Part shown: piece by piece, positions 19,800 to 26,841 of the stretch
Position numbering within the stretch: the stretch's first letter is position 1
How the letters are laid out: every line of letters begins with the position of its first letter
Origin: Hydrogenophaga sp. A37
GTDB taxonomy: Bacteria; Pseudomonadota; Gammaproteobacteria; Burkholderiales; Burkholderiaceae_C
Length of the DNA stretch: 37,043 nucleotides
Direction: 5' to 3'
Assembly (NCBI RefSeq): GCF_002001205.1
Contig: NZ_MUNZ01000107.1
Coordinates: forward strand, 1-37,043
The notes under the pieces: generated by a model
The model's input: the letters and a program-made list of their open reading frames with translations, nothing else
What the model was told of the DNA's origin: nothing
The model's database searches: none
Made by a program: the position numbers and the translations under genes

Positions 19800-19800
19800 C

Positions 19801-20661
19801 ATGAAACAGCTCCTCGAAAAACACTTCGGCAAGGCCTGGCTGGTGGCGGTGTACCTGTTTCTGTACATCCCGCTGTTCTTCATGATCGTGTTCAGCTTCA
19901 ACAGCACACGGCAGGACGCCAACTTCACCGGCTTCTCGCTGCGCTGGTACGAGGCGCTCACGCGCGACACCAAGATCGTCGAAGGCTTCTGGCTCTCGGT
20001 GAAGGTGGCGGCGGTCACGGGGGTGCTCTCAGCCATCCTCGGCACCTTCGCCGCCTTCGTGCTGGTGCGCTACCGCCGGTTCCTGGGCCGCACCGTGTTC
20101 TCGGGCATGGTCAACGCCCCGCTGGTGATGCCCGAGGTGGTGATCGGCCTGTCGCTGTTGCTGCTGATGGTGGGCGCGCAGAATGCTTTTGGCTGGCCCG
20201 AGCGTGGCATGCTGACCATCATCTTCGGCCACACCCTGCTGGGCATGGCCTACGGCATGGTGGTGATCCAGAGCCGGCTGATGGAGATGAACCGCAGCAT
20301 CGAGGAAGCCGCCATGGACCTCGGCGCGCGGCCTTTCCAGGTGTTCTTCCTCATCACGCTGCCCAACATCTTCCAGGGCATCCTGGCCGCGTTCCTGCTG
20401 TCGTTCACGCTGAGTTTCGACGACGTGGTGATCTCCGAATTCCTCTCCGGCCCGGGCGTCTCCACGCTGCCGCAGGTGATCTTCGGTTACGCGCGCCGCG
20501 GCATCAACCCGACCATCTACGCCGCGGCCACGCTGCTGATCACCACCGTGACCATCGTGATCGTGGGCTACAGCGTGTGGGTGGCGCGCCAGACCCGCAA
20601 ACGCGAACGCGAGATCGCAGCGGCCACGCGGGCCGAGACCAAGGCCCTGGCCGCGACGTGA
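19801..20661 (+). CDS. potI: Polyamine ABC transporter permease
   Basis: The 286-residue PotC/PotI-type permease starts with a membrane segment (LVAVYLFLYIPLFFMIVFSFN). It carries the coupling motif EEAAMDLGARPFQVFFLITLPNI and the family's FTLSFDDVVISEFLSGPGVSTLP stretch. It pairs with PotH to form the channel. It ends 16 bases from the convergent reverse transcriptase gene, with no clear terminator between them, so potFGHI transcripts may run antisense into that gene. Confidence 0.93.
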   Translation: MKQLLEKHFGKAWLVAVYLFLYIPLFFMIVFSFNSTRQDANFTGFSLRWYEALTRDTKIVEGFWLSVKVAAVTGVLSAILGTFAAFVLVRYRRFLGRTVFSGMVNAPLVMPEVVIGLSLLLLMVGAQNAFGWPERGMLTIIFGHTLLGMAYGMVVIQSRLMEMNRSIEEAAMDLGARPFQVFFLITLPNIFQGILAAFLLSFTLSFDDVVISEFLSGPGVSTLPQVIFGYARRGINPTIYAAATLLITTVTIVIVGYSVWVARQTRKREREIAAATRAETKALAAT

Positions 20662-20677
20662 TCGAGGGCGCCCGCCA

Positions 20678-22093
20678 TCAGGCGCGGGCTTCTAGCCGGG
20701 CCAGCAAGGCCTTGAGCTTGGTGATCCGCGTGGGCACCAGGTGTTGACTGGCCCAGGCCACCCGCCCTTGCAACCGCGCCTGTTCTGAGGCGTCCGCCGG
20801 GCCCGATCGTGCGGCGCGGTGCAGTTCGGCGCGCAGGCGGTCGTAGTCTTCGCGAGGCAGATTGGCGTGCTGATTGACCACCAGCCCGGTGATGCGCTGC
20901 TGCTGGTGGGCGCGCATCTGGCGCTGTTTGCCCGGGTGCAGCACGAACCCTTCATCGGCGGCGATGGCATCCACCCAGGCCTGCAGGGACCGAACCTGTT
21001 GTTGCAGTGACGCCGGGCCGGAGAACACCAGATCGTCGGCGTAGCGGGAGTAGCGCGCCCCGAAACGGTGGGCCAGCCCGTCGAGCCGCAGGTCCAGGCC
21101 GAAGGCGCACAGGTTGGCCAGCGCGGGGGAGGTGGGCGCGCCTTGCGGCAGGTGGGGCCGGGCCAGGCGCTTGGCCGCCAGAAAGTGAAGGCCACCGTCT
21201 TCGCGCAGGCGATCCCGCACGGCCGCCGGGGTTCGCGTCGTGCACAAACGGGTCAGCAGGTCCGCCGTGGGCTCGGGATAGCCCAGGCTCCGCCAAAGGG
21301 CCCGGATGCGCGCGGCACCGATGCTGGGAAAGAAGTCGCGCAGGTCAAACGCGATCACACAGGGCTGCCCTGCGTGGACCACCGCGTGGCTGTGCACGCC
21401 GCGTCCGCGCACAAAACCGTGTGCGGCCTCGTGGCAGGGCAACTGCGCCAGGCAGATGTCGAGCAGGCGGCGCTGGGTGCGTTTGAGTTCGGGCTTGGGC
21501 GCTTCAAGCAGCCGCAGGCCGCCGCTGCGCTTGGGCAGCAGGGCGTGGCGGTAGTGCGACGCCACACGCTGGTGGGGCCGTTCGCCGGACTCGCGCCAGT
21601 ACAGCGAGGGGTGCGTCAGCCACGCCAGCCGCTCGGGCGTGAGGCCCAGCCCGTCCGCCCAGTCGCTGGCGTTGGGCCAGTCCGGGCGTTCGATGGCGGG
21701 CAGGCCCCAGACCGGCGGCACGGTGTGCGCGGGGCGCAGCAGCCACCGGCGGACCCGCCATGTGCTGAGGGGGCGCTTGTCCTCGTCTGGGTTGACGGCG
21801 GGGGTGTCGTCGCCTTCAGCGTCGTCGTCGGGGAAGAGGGCGCCCCAATCGGGTTGGTCGAGCAGCGCTTGGGCGAGTGTGTCCAGGGTGTCGATGGCAC
21901 CGTGCCGCTGCCAGCGGGTGGCGACCGACTGGGTCAGCCGCCGCAACCACGAAGGCGGTGCGCCTTCGCACCCCAGGCAGGCGCTGGCCCGGCCCAACAA
22001 GGCGGGCGCGGTGTGCCCACCGGGGCGCTCGTGGTCGGCGAGCAGCGCGTGGGCCAGACCGATGGCCAGGCCATGGCGGTGGGATGAGGTCAT
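20678..22093 (-). CDS. Stand-alone retron-like reverse transcriptase
   Basis: From the ATG at 22093 the protein has 471 residues; the frame stays open to an ATG at 22285 (535). Numbered from 22285, motif A is IAFDLRDFFPSI (Asp314), motif B LPQGAPTSPALANL (near 380-393), and the catalytic box RYSRYADDLVFSG (Asp417/418). Retron-style extras are HAVVH (300-304, where retrons usually have NAxxH) and ITG (465-467, usually VTG). A 180-residue N-terminal extension precedes the core (HYRHALLPKRSGGLRLLEAPKPELKRTQRRLL). Length, extension and lack of a fused effector recall the RTs of myxobacterial retrons such as Mx162. There is no maturase or endonuclease domain, so a group II intron is unlikely. I prefer 22093 because the conserved extension begins there and the upstream DNA carries RNA-like hairpins. 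Confidence 0.85.
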   Translation of the reverse strand: MTSSHRHGLAIGLAHALLADHERPGGHTAPALLGRASACLGCEGAPPSWLRRLTQSVATRWQRHGAIDTLDTLAQALLDQPDWGALFPDDDAEGDDTPAVNPDEDKRPLSTWRVRRWLLRPAHTVPPVWGLPAIERPDWPNASDWADGLGLTPERLAWLTHPSLYWRESGERPHQRVASHYRHALLPKRSGGLRLLEAPKPELKRTQRRLLDICLAQLPCHEAAHGFVRGRGVHSHAVVHAGQPCVIAFDLRDFFPSIGAARIRALWRSLGYPEPTADLLTRLCTTRTPAAVRDRLREDGGLHFLAAKRLARPHLPQGAPTSPALANLCAFGLDLRLDGLAHRFGARYSRYADDLVFSGPASLQQQVRSLQAWVDAIAADEGFVLHPGKQRQMRAHQQQRITGLVVNQHANLPREDYDRLRAELHRAARSGPADASEQARLQGRVAWASQHLVPTRITKLKALLARLEARA

Positions 22094-22357
22094 GGGCGGC
22101 AGGCGGAGAAAAAGGTGGCCCCGACGTTCCAACCAGCCGGTCCGGTGCGATCTGTCCTGCGCCAGCGGCGCAGCGGGGATCGCGCGTCGTGTGTCCAGGG
22201 AATCGTGTGTCGCCGTGGGGATGCCCCACAGCCCGAAAACGTCGAGCGTCTTCGAGGGTTCTTGAAACGCCAGGGCCGTCGGCATTGTGTCAGACGGTGC
22301 GGTGGGCGTGCTGCGTTAAGCTGCGCGGGCTTCGGCCCTCCCCACACCCCACCGACC
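22094..22357 (-). ncRNA. Candidate msr-msd-type leader RNA of the reverse transcriptase (hypothetical)
   Basis: This 264-base stretch lies between the preferred RT start and the divergent membrane-protein gene, the place where retron RNAs are normally encoded. Two perfect GC-rich hairpins are visible: CTGCGCC-AGC-GGCGCAG (22157-22173) and GTGGGG-ATG-CCCCAC (22215-22229). I could not find a convincing pair of a1/a2 flanking repeats or a clear branching guanosine. Part of the region is also open as an N-terminal extension of the RT. Treat it as a candidate only. Confidence 0.3.
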
Positions 22358-23695
22358 ATGAACCTCCGCGACGGCCGCCTCTGGCTGGCTGGCCTGTACC
22401 TGCTGCATTTCGCGGCCCTGCACCAAGGGTTCCACGCGATCTACCTGGACGCCGACCAGCTGCTGGTGGCCGACCAGGCGAAGTGGATGTCGCAAGGCAA
22501 CTTCTTCGAGCCCTTCTTTTTCGGACAGGCCTACCTGTTGCCGTTCGAGGCCTATCTGGCGGTGCCGCTGGTCTGGGCCGGGCTGAGCCCGCTGACGGCG
22601 GTGAAGGTGATGGCGGCGCTGTTCTTCTACCTTCCGTTTGCCTGGACGGCCTGCGCGCACGCGAAGGACCGGCCCTGGGTGTCGGTGGCGGTGACGCTGC
22701 TGTTCTTCGCGCTGCCGATGGAGTACCTGCTGGCCGCGCCGATGCCGCGTGGCTTCATCGTCGCGTGTGCGCTGGCCTGGCTGGGTTTACGGGCCTTGCT
22801 GCTGGACCGTGACCAGGCATGGGCGCCGGTGCTGGCCTGGGGCGCACTGGTCGGGTTCTGCCTGGGCTCGTACACCAGCGTGGCCTTGATGCTCCCGGCG
22901 CTGGTGCTGATCGACGACCGGCGGCGCCTGCTGCAGGCGGGCCTGGGCCTCGCCCTGGGTTACGCGCTGTTCAAGGGCGTGGCGCTGTTTTACGCGTTCA
23001 ACCCGGAGCACGTGGTGCACCGCTTCCCCGCGCTGCGCTTCACGCGCGGCCACTTCTGGTCCCACATCAGCAACCCGACCATCGCCCCGGCTTTTGCCTG
23101 GCTGGTGGGGCTGGGCGCGGCGGCGTGTGCGGCGGTCATGGCCCTGTACCGGCCGGACGAAGCACAACGGCGGGCGTGGGCTTCAAGGCTCGCGCTGCTG
23201 GCCCTGGGGCTGGCCGGCGTGATCGGCCTGATGTTGTCCACCAACAAGATCGCCGACTTCAACGCCGGCACGCCGTTCTACTCGGTCTACCGCCTGGTGC
23301 TGCCCTTGCCCTACCTGGCGCTGCTGGTGATGTCGGCTTCAGCGCTGCGCTCGACGGTGGTGGTTCGGCCGCCCGCGCCCGCGACCACGGTGGCGCTGGG
23401 CGTGCTGTTCATCGGCTTGCTGGGCTGGCAGGCGGTGGAGGCCCAGCGCGACCGCGACGCGCTGGCGCTGCTGACCTCCACCGTGCCCCCCTTGCCCTAC
23501 GACCGGCTGGAACGCCAGTGCGCCCGGCTGACCGAGGCGCTGCGGGTGTCGGGCCAGCCCTACTACACGCTGCGGGGGCGCAACGACGCGCTGGCTTACG
23601 GTTGCAGCGCGCAGTTCGGCCTGCCGGTGATGCAGACCACCTTTGAGCGGCGGACCTGGCTGCGGGCGCACCTGGAGCGGGCGGCCCAGCCCTGA
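22358..23695 (+). CDS. Polytopic membrane protein, GT-C glycosyltransferase-like
   Basis: The 445-residue protein has roughly ten hydrophobic segments. The first external loop reads YLDADQLLVADQAKWMSQGNFFEPFFFGQAYLL-type sequence, then PFEAYLAVPLVWAGLS. An acidic loop after helix 1, then GQ-x-Y and PxEAYLxxPL, is the pattern of lipid-sugar-dependent GT-C transferases (ArnT/PMT-like). I do not recognise a specific member. A soluble C-terminal segment (about 360-445) with two or three cysteines follows the last helix. It shares a 264-base divergent region with the reverse transcriptase and has no link to polyamines. An envelope glycosylation role is an inference. Confidence 0.75.
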   Translation: MNLRDGRLWLAGLYLLHFAALHQGFHAIYLDADQLLVADQAKWMSQGNFFEPFFFGQAYLLPFEAYLAVPLVWAGLSPLTAVKVMAALFFYLPFAWTACAHAKDRPWVSVAVTLLFFALPMEYLLAAPMPRGFIVACALAWLGLRALLLDRDQAWAPVLAWGALVGFCLGSYTSVALMLPALVLIDDRRRLLQAGLGLALGYALFKGVALFYAFNPEHVVHRFPALRFTRGHFWSHISNPTIAPAFAWLVGLGAAACAAVMALYRPDEAQRRAWASRLALLALGLAGVIGLMLSTNKIADFNAGTPFYSVYRLVLPLPYLALLVMSASALRSTVVVRPPAPATTVALGVLFIGLLGWQAVEAQRDRDALALLTSTVPPLPYDRLERQCARLTEALRVSGQPYYTLRGRNDALAYGCSAQFGLPVMQTTFERRTWLRAHLERAAQP

Positions 23696-23731
23696 GGGAG
23701 TGGCTTGCTCGCCGGCCTGAGCCGAGGCCAA

Positions 23732-23797
23732 TGGCACGATGCCGCGAGCGCAAAGTGGTCATGTTCTTGTCGTGTATTCGGGCGTAGCATGGTGCCA
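23732..23797. promoter_or_regulatory. Candidate operator half-sites upstream of the aldehyde dehydrogenase
   Basis: TGGCAC (23732-23737) and GTGCCA (23792-23797) are the same hexamers as in the perfect inverted repeat before puuD, here 54 bases apart. They bracket the probable promoter of the aldehyde dehydrogenase gene (start 23821). A shared regulator, most simply the MocR protein, is inferred. Confidence 0.4.
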
Positions 23798-23820
23798 CTT
23801 TCCCCGCCTGAACCCTGCCC

Positions 23821-25302
23821 ATGACCGACACCTCCACCTCTTTGACCTTCGACGGCCGTGCCGTCATCAACGGCGAACGCGCGGCCGCGCGCGACGGCCA
23901 GACCTTTGATTGCATCTCCCCGGTGGACGGCCGTGTGCTCACGCAGGTGGCGCGCGGTGGCCAGGCAGACATCGACGCGGCGGTGGCCGCTGGCCGCGCG
24001 GCGTTTGAGGACCGGCGCTGGAGCGGCATGGCGCCCGCGCAGCGCAAGCGCGTGATGATCAAGTTCGCCGACCAACTGCTGGCGCACGCCGACGAGCTGG
24101 CGCTGACCGAAACGCTGGACATGGGCAAGCCGGTGAAATACGCGCGCGCCGTGGACGTGAACAGCGCGGCCAACTGCATCCGCTGGTACGGCGAGGCGGT
24201 GGACAAGGTGTACGACGAGATCGCTCCCACGCCGAGCAATTCGCTGGCGCTGATCACGCGCGAGCCGGTGGGCGTGGTGGGCATCATCGTGCCCTGGAAC
24301 TACCCCATGATCATGGCGGCCTGGAAGATCGCGCCGGCCCTGGCCGCGGGCAACTCGGTGGTGTTGAAGCCGTCGGAGAAAAGCCCGCTCACCGCGCTGC
24401 GGCTGGCCGAGCTGGCGCTGGCCGCCGGCATTCCGCCCGGCGTGTTCAACGTGGTGCCGGGTTTCGGCACCGAAGCCGGCTCGCCGCTGGCGCTGCACAT
24501 GGACGTGGACTGCATCGCCTTCACCGGCAGCACGCGCGTGGGCAAGCAGATCCACGTGATGGCCGGGCAGAGCAACCTGAAACGCGCCTGGACCGAGCTC
24601 GGCGGCAAGTCGCCCAACATCGTGTTCGCCGATTGCCCGGACCTCGACCGCGCGGTGGAAGCCGCCGTGGGCAGCATCTTCTTCAACCAGGGCGAGAGCT
24701 GCAACGCGCCCTCGCGCCTGTTCGTCGAGGCCTCGATCAAGGACGCGTTCCTGGAAAAGGCCTTGAAGCTGATGCCGAACTACCAGCCCGGCAACCCGCT
24801 GGACAAGGGCACGGTGATGGGCGCCATCGTCGATCAGATGCAGCTGGACAACGTGATGCGTTACATCGGCCTGGGCCAGAGCGAGGGCGCGCAGCTGATC
24901 GCAGGCGGTGCGCTGGCTTCACCCGTGGCGGGCGGTTGTTATGTGCAGCCCACCATCTTTGACGGCGTGACGCCGCAGATGACGATTGCGCGCGAAGAGA
25001 TCTTTGGCCCGGTGCTCGCTGTGCAGAGCTTCACCGACGCGGCCGACGTGGTGCGCGCCGCGAACAGCAGCGTCTACGGCCTGCAGGCGGGCGTGTGGAC
25101 GCGCGACATCAACAAGGCGCACGGCGTGGCCCGCGCGCTGCGCGCCGGTACGGTGCATGTGAACCAGTACGACGAAGACGACATCACCGTGCCGTTTGGT
25201 GGCTTCAAGCAGAGCGGGGTGGGGCGAGATAAGTCGCTGCACGCGTTTGATAAGTACACGGAAACCAAGACGACCTGGATACGGATCGATAGCCCCGTGT
25301 AA
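23821..25302 (+). CDS. puuC: Aldehyde dehydrogenase, gamma-glutamyl-gamma-aminobutyraldehyde type
   Basis: The 493-residue NAD(P)-dependent ALDH has the oxyanion Asn160 in VPWNYPMIM, the general base Glu259 in ELGGKSPN, and nucleophile Cys294 in FNQGESCNAPSRLF. In the pathway it oxidises the PuuB product to gamma-glutamyl-GABA, and could also oxidise 4-aminobutyraldehyde made by the aminotransferase. The family includes betaine-aldehyde and other dehydrogenases, so the substrate is inferred from the flanking puu/gab genes. It is separated from potI by the reverse transcriptase and GT-C genes and probably has its own promoter, with operator-like hexamers at 23732 and 23792. Confidence 0.88.
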   Translation: MTDTSTSLTFDGRAVINGERAAARDGQTFDCISPVDGRVLTQVARGGQADIDAAVAAGRAAFEDRRWSGMAPAQRKRVMIKFADQLLAHADELALTETLDMGKPVKYARAVDVNSAANCIRWYGEAVDKVYDEIAPTPSNSLALITREPVGVVGIIVPWNYPMIMAAWKIAPALAAGNSVVLKPSEKSPLTALRLAELALAAGIPPGVFNVVPGFGTEAGSPLALHMDVDCIAFTGSTRVGKQIHVMAGQSNLKRAWTELGGKSPNIVFADCPDLDRAVEAAVGSIFFNQGESCNAPSRLFVEASIKDAFLEKALKLMPNYQPGNPLDKGTVMGAIVDQMQLDNVMRYIGLGQSEGAQLIAGGALASPVAGGCYVQPTIFDGVTPQMTIAREEIFGPVLAVQSFTDAADVVRAANSSVYGLQAGVWTRDINKAHGVARALRAGTVHVNQYDEDDITVPFGGFKQSGVGRDKSLHAFDKYTETKTTWIRIDSPV

Positions 25303-25305
25303 CGG

Positions 25306-25386
25306 AGCCCCCCCGCCGCTTCGCGTCACCCCCCGGAGGGGGCGGCACTGGCGGCCTGGCAAAGCCAGTTCCGCGGTGCCCTTGGC
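25306..25386 (+). repeat. Dispersed REP-like palindromic element, copy B
   Basis: It begins right after the aldehyde dehydrogenase stop. It shares CCGCCGCTTCGCG, the C-run/G-run palindrome CCCCCCGGAGGGGG, and GGCCTGGCAAAGCCAGTTCC with copy C at 35834-35912. It lies in the gap before gabT and may form a 3'-end stem-loop. Confidence 0.75.
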
Positions 25387-25430
25387 AAAGACAGCTCGCG
25401 CCGCCTTGTTTGCAATTGAAGGAGACCCCC

Positions 25431-26738
25431 ATGAACGCACCGCAGAAACCTGAAAACCTGAACGCGCCCCACACCAACGCCGCCTGGCACCAGCGCCGCC
25501 TCGATGCCACGCCGCGTGGCGTGGGTGTGATGGGTGACTTCTTCATCGACCGCGCGAAGAACGCTGAGTTCTGGGACATCGAAGGCCGGCGCTTCATCGA
25601 CTTCGCGGGTGGCATCGCGGTGCTCAACACCGGCCATGTGCACCCCAAGGTACAGGCGGCGATAGCCGATCAGTTGCAGCGCTTCACGCACAGCTGTTAC
25701 CAGGTCGTGCCCTACGCCGAGTACGTGGCGCTGGCCGAGCGCATCAACGCCATCGTGCCCATTGAAGGCAAGGTCAAGACGGCTTTCTTCTCCACCGGTG
25801 CGGAGGCCATTGAAAACGCGGTGAAGATCGCGCGCTCGTCCACGGGGCGCAGCGGCGTGATCGCCTTTGGCGGCGCCTTCCACGGCCGCAGCATGTTCTC
25901 GGTGGCGCTCACCGGCAAGGTCCAGCCCTACAAGGCAGGCTTCGGCCCCTTCCCGCCCGAGATTTACCACGTGCCGTTTCCTGCGGAAGGCGCCCCGCTG
26001 GAGGACACGCAGAAGGCGATGGAGCAGGTGTTCAAGTGCGACATCGAGCCCTCGCGCGTGGCGGCCATCGTGTTTGAACCGGTGCAGGGTGAGGGTGGCT
26101 TCAACCCGATCCAGAAGGACGCCGTGTTGTGGCTGCGCGCATTGTGTGACCAGCACGGCATCCTGCTGATCGCCGACGAGGTGCAGACCGGCTTCGCACG
26201 CACCGGCAAGATGTTTGCCATGGAGCACTACGGCGTGTCGCCCGACCTGATGACGATGGCGAAAAGCATGGCCGGCGGCACCACGCTGTCGGCTGTGAGT
26301 GGCAAGGCCGCCATCATGGACGGCCCGGCGCCGGGCGGCTTGGGTGGCACCTACGCCGGCAACCCGCTGGCGATTGCCGCGTCGCACGCCGTGCTCGACG
26401 TGATGGCCGAAGAGAAACTGCCCGAGCGCGCGCAGCTGCTGGGCGAACGGCTGGTGGCGCACCTGCACCGCTCGAAGGCGGGCTACGCGCGCATCGGCGA
26501 CGTGCGCGGCCTGGGCGCCATGGTGGCTTGCGAGTTCATCGATCCCGCCACCGGCGCGCCCGACGCCGACACCACGAAGCAGGTGCAGGCCGCCGCCCTG
26601 AAGCGCGGCCTGCTGCTGCTGACCTGCGGCGTGTACGGCAACGTGATCCGCTACCTGTTCCCACTGACGATCGAAGACAGCGTGTTCGCCGAAGCCTTGA
26701 GCGTGCTCGACGAGGCGATGGCCGAGGTGCTCGCTTGA
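25431..26738 (+). CDS. gabT: 4-aminobutyrate aminotransferase
   Basis: The 435-residue class III aminotransferase should convert GABA and 2-oxoglutarate to succinate semialdehyde and glutamate. Visible sites are STGAEAIENAVKIAR (phosphate cup), FEPVQGEGGF, Asp249 in LLIADEVQTGFARTGK and PLP Lys278 in LMTMAKSMAGG. The strong GAAGGAG ribosome site before the ATG at 25431 fixes the start. It takes the end product of the Puu pathway. No succinate-semialdehyde dehydrogenase gene is seen next to it, although the upstream aldehyde dehydrogenase might cover this step. The stop codon touches a long inverted repeat shared with the next gene's start. Confidence 0.92.
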   Translation: MNAPQKPENLNAPHTNAAWHQRRLDATPRGVGVMGDFFIDRAKNAEFWDIEGRRFIDFAGGIAVLNTGHVHPKVQAAIADQLQRFTHSCYQVVPYAEYVALAERINAIVPIEGKVKTAFFSTGAEAIENAVKIARSSTGRSGVIAFGGAFHGRSMFSVALTGKVQPYKAGFGPFPPEIYHVPFPAEGAPLEDTQKAMEQVFKCDIEPSRVAAIVFEPVQGEGGFNPIQKDAVLWLRALCDQHGILLIADEVQTGFARTGKMFAMEHYGVSPDLMTMAKSMAGGTTLSAVSGKAAIMDGPAPGGLGGTYAGNPLAIAASHAVLDVMAEEKLPERAQLLGERLVAHLHRSKAGYARIGDVRGLGAMVACEFIDPATGAPDADTTKQVQAAALKRGLLLLTCGVYGNVIRYLFPLTIEDSVFAEALSVLDEAMAEVLA

Positions 26739-26841
26739 TACGGGTTCGCCTTCAAACGCAGCACGGCGTTGGTTCGCCTTGCCGTGCTAAAGCACTGTCT
26801 GCGGCTCCCGCCTTGTTCTGCGCTTGAATGCGAACCCGTAT
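26738..26841 (+). promoter_or_regulatory. Long inverted repeat enclosing the start of the next gene
   Basis: The arms 26738-26764 and 26815-26841 match at about 24 of 27 positions, with a perfect outer 12 bases (ATACGGGTTCGC against GCGAACCCGTAT). A second perfect hairpin lies inside (AGCACGGC 26760-26767, GCCGTGCT 26781-26788). The left arm starts at the gabT stop codon; the right arm covers both candidate start codons (26828, 26840) of the glutamine-synthetase-like gene. In RNA it should hide that start unless ribosomes finishing gabT open it. Confidence 0.65.

Noticed and set aside
20678..22093. Group II intron-encoded protein
   Set aside because: No maturase (domain X), DNA-binding or HNH endonuclease region follows the RT core, and no intron ribozyme features are seen around the gene.
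22094..22285. A 64-residue N-terminal extension of the reverse transcriptase
   Set aside because: No family resemblance and no ribosome site at 22285. The conserved N-terminal domain starts at the internal Met, so I annotated the shorter form and treat this stretch as possible leader RNA.
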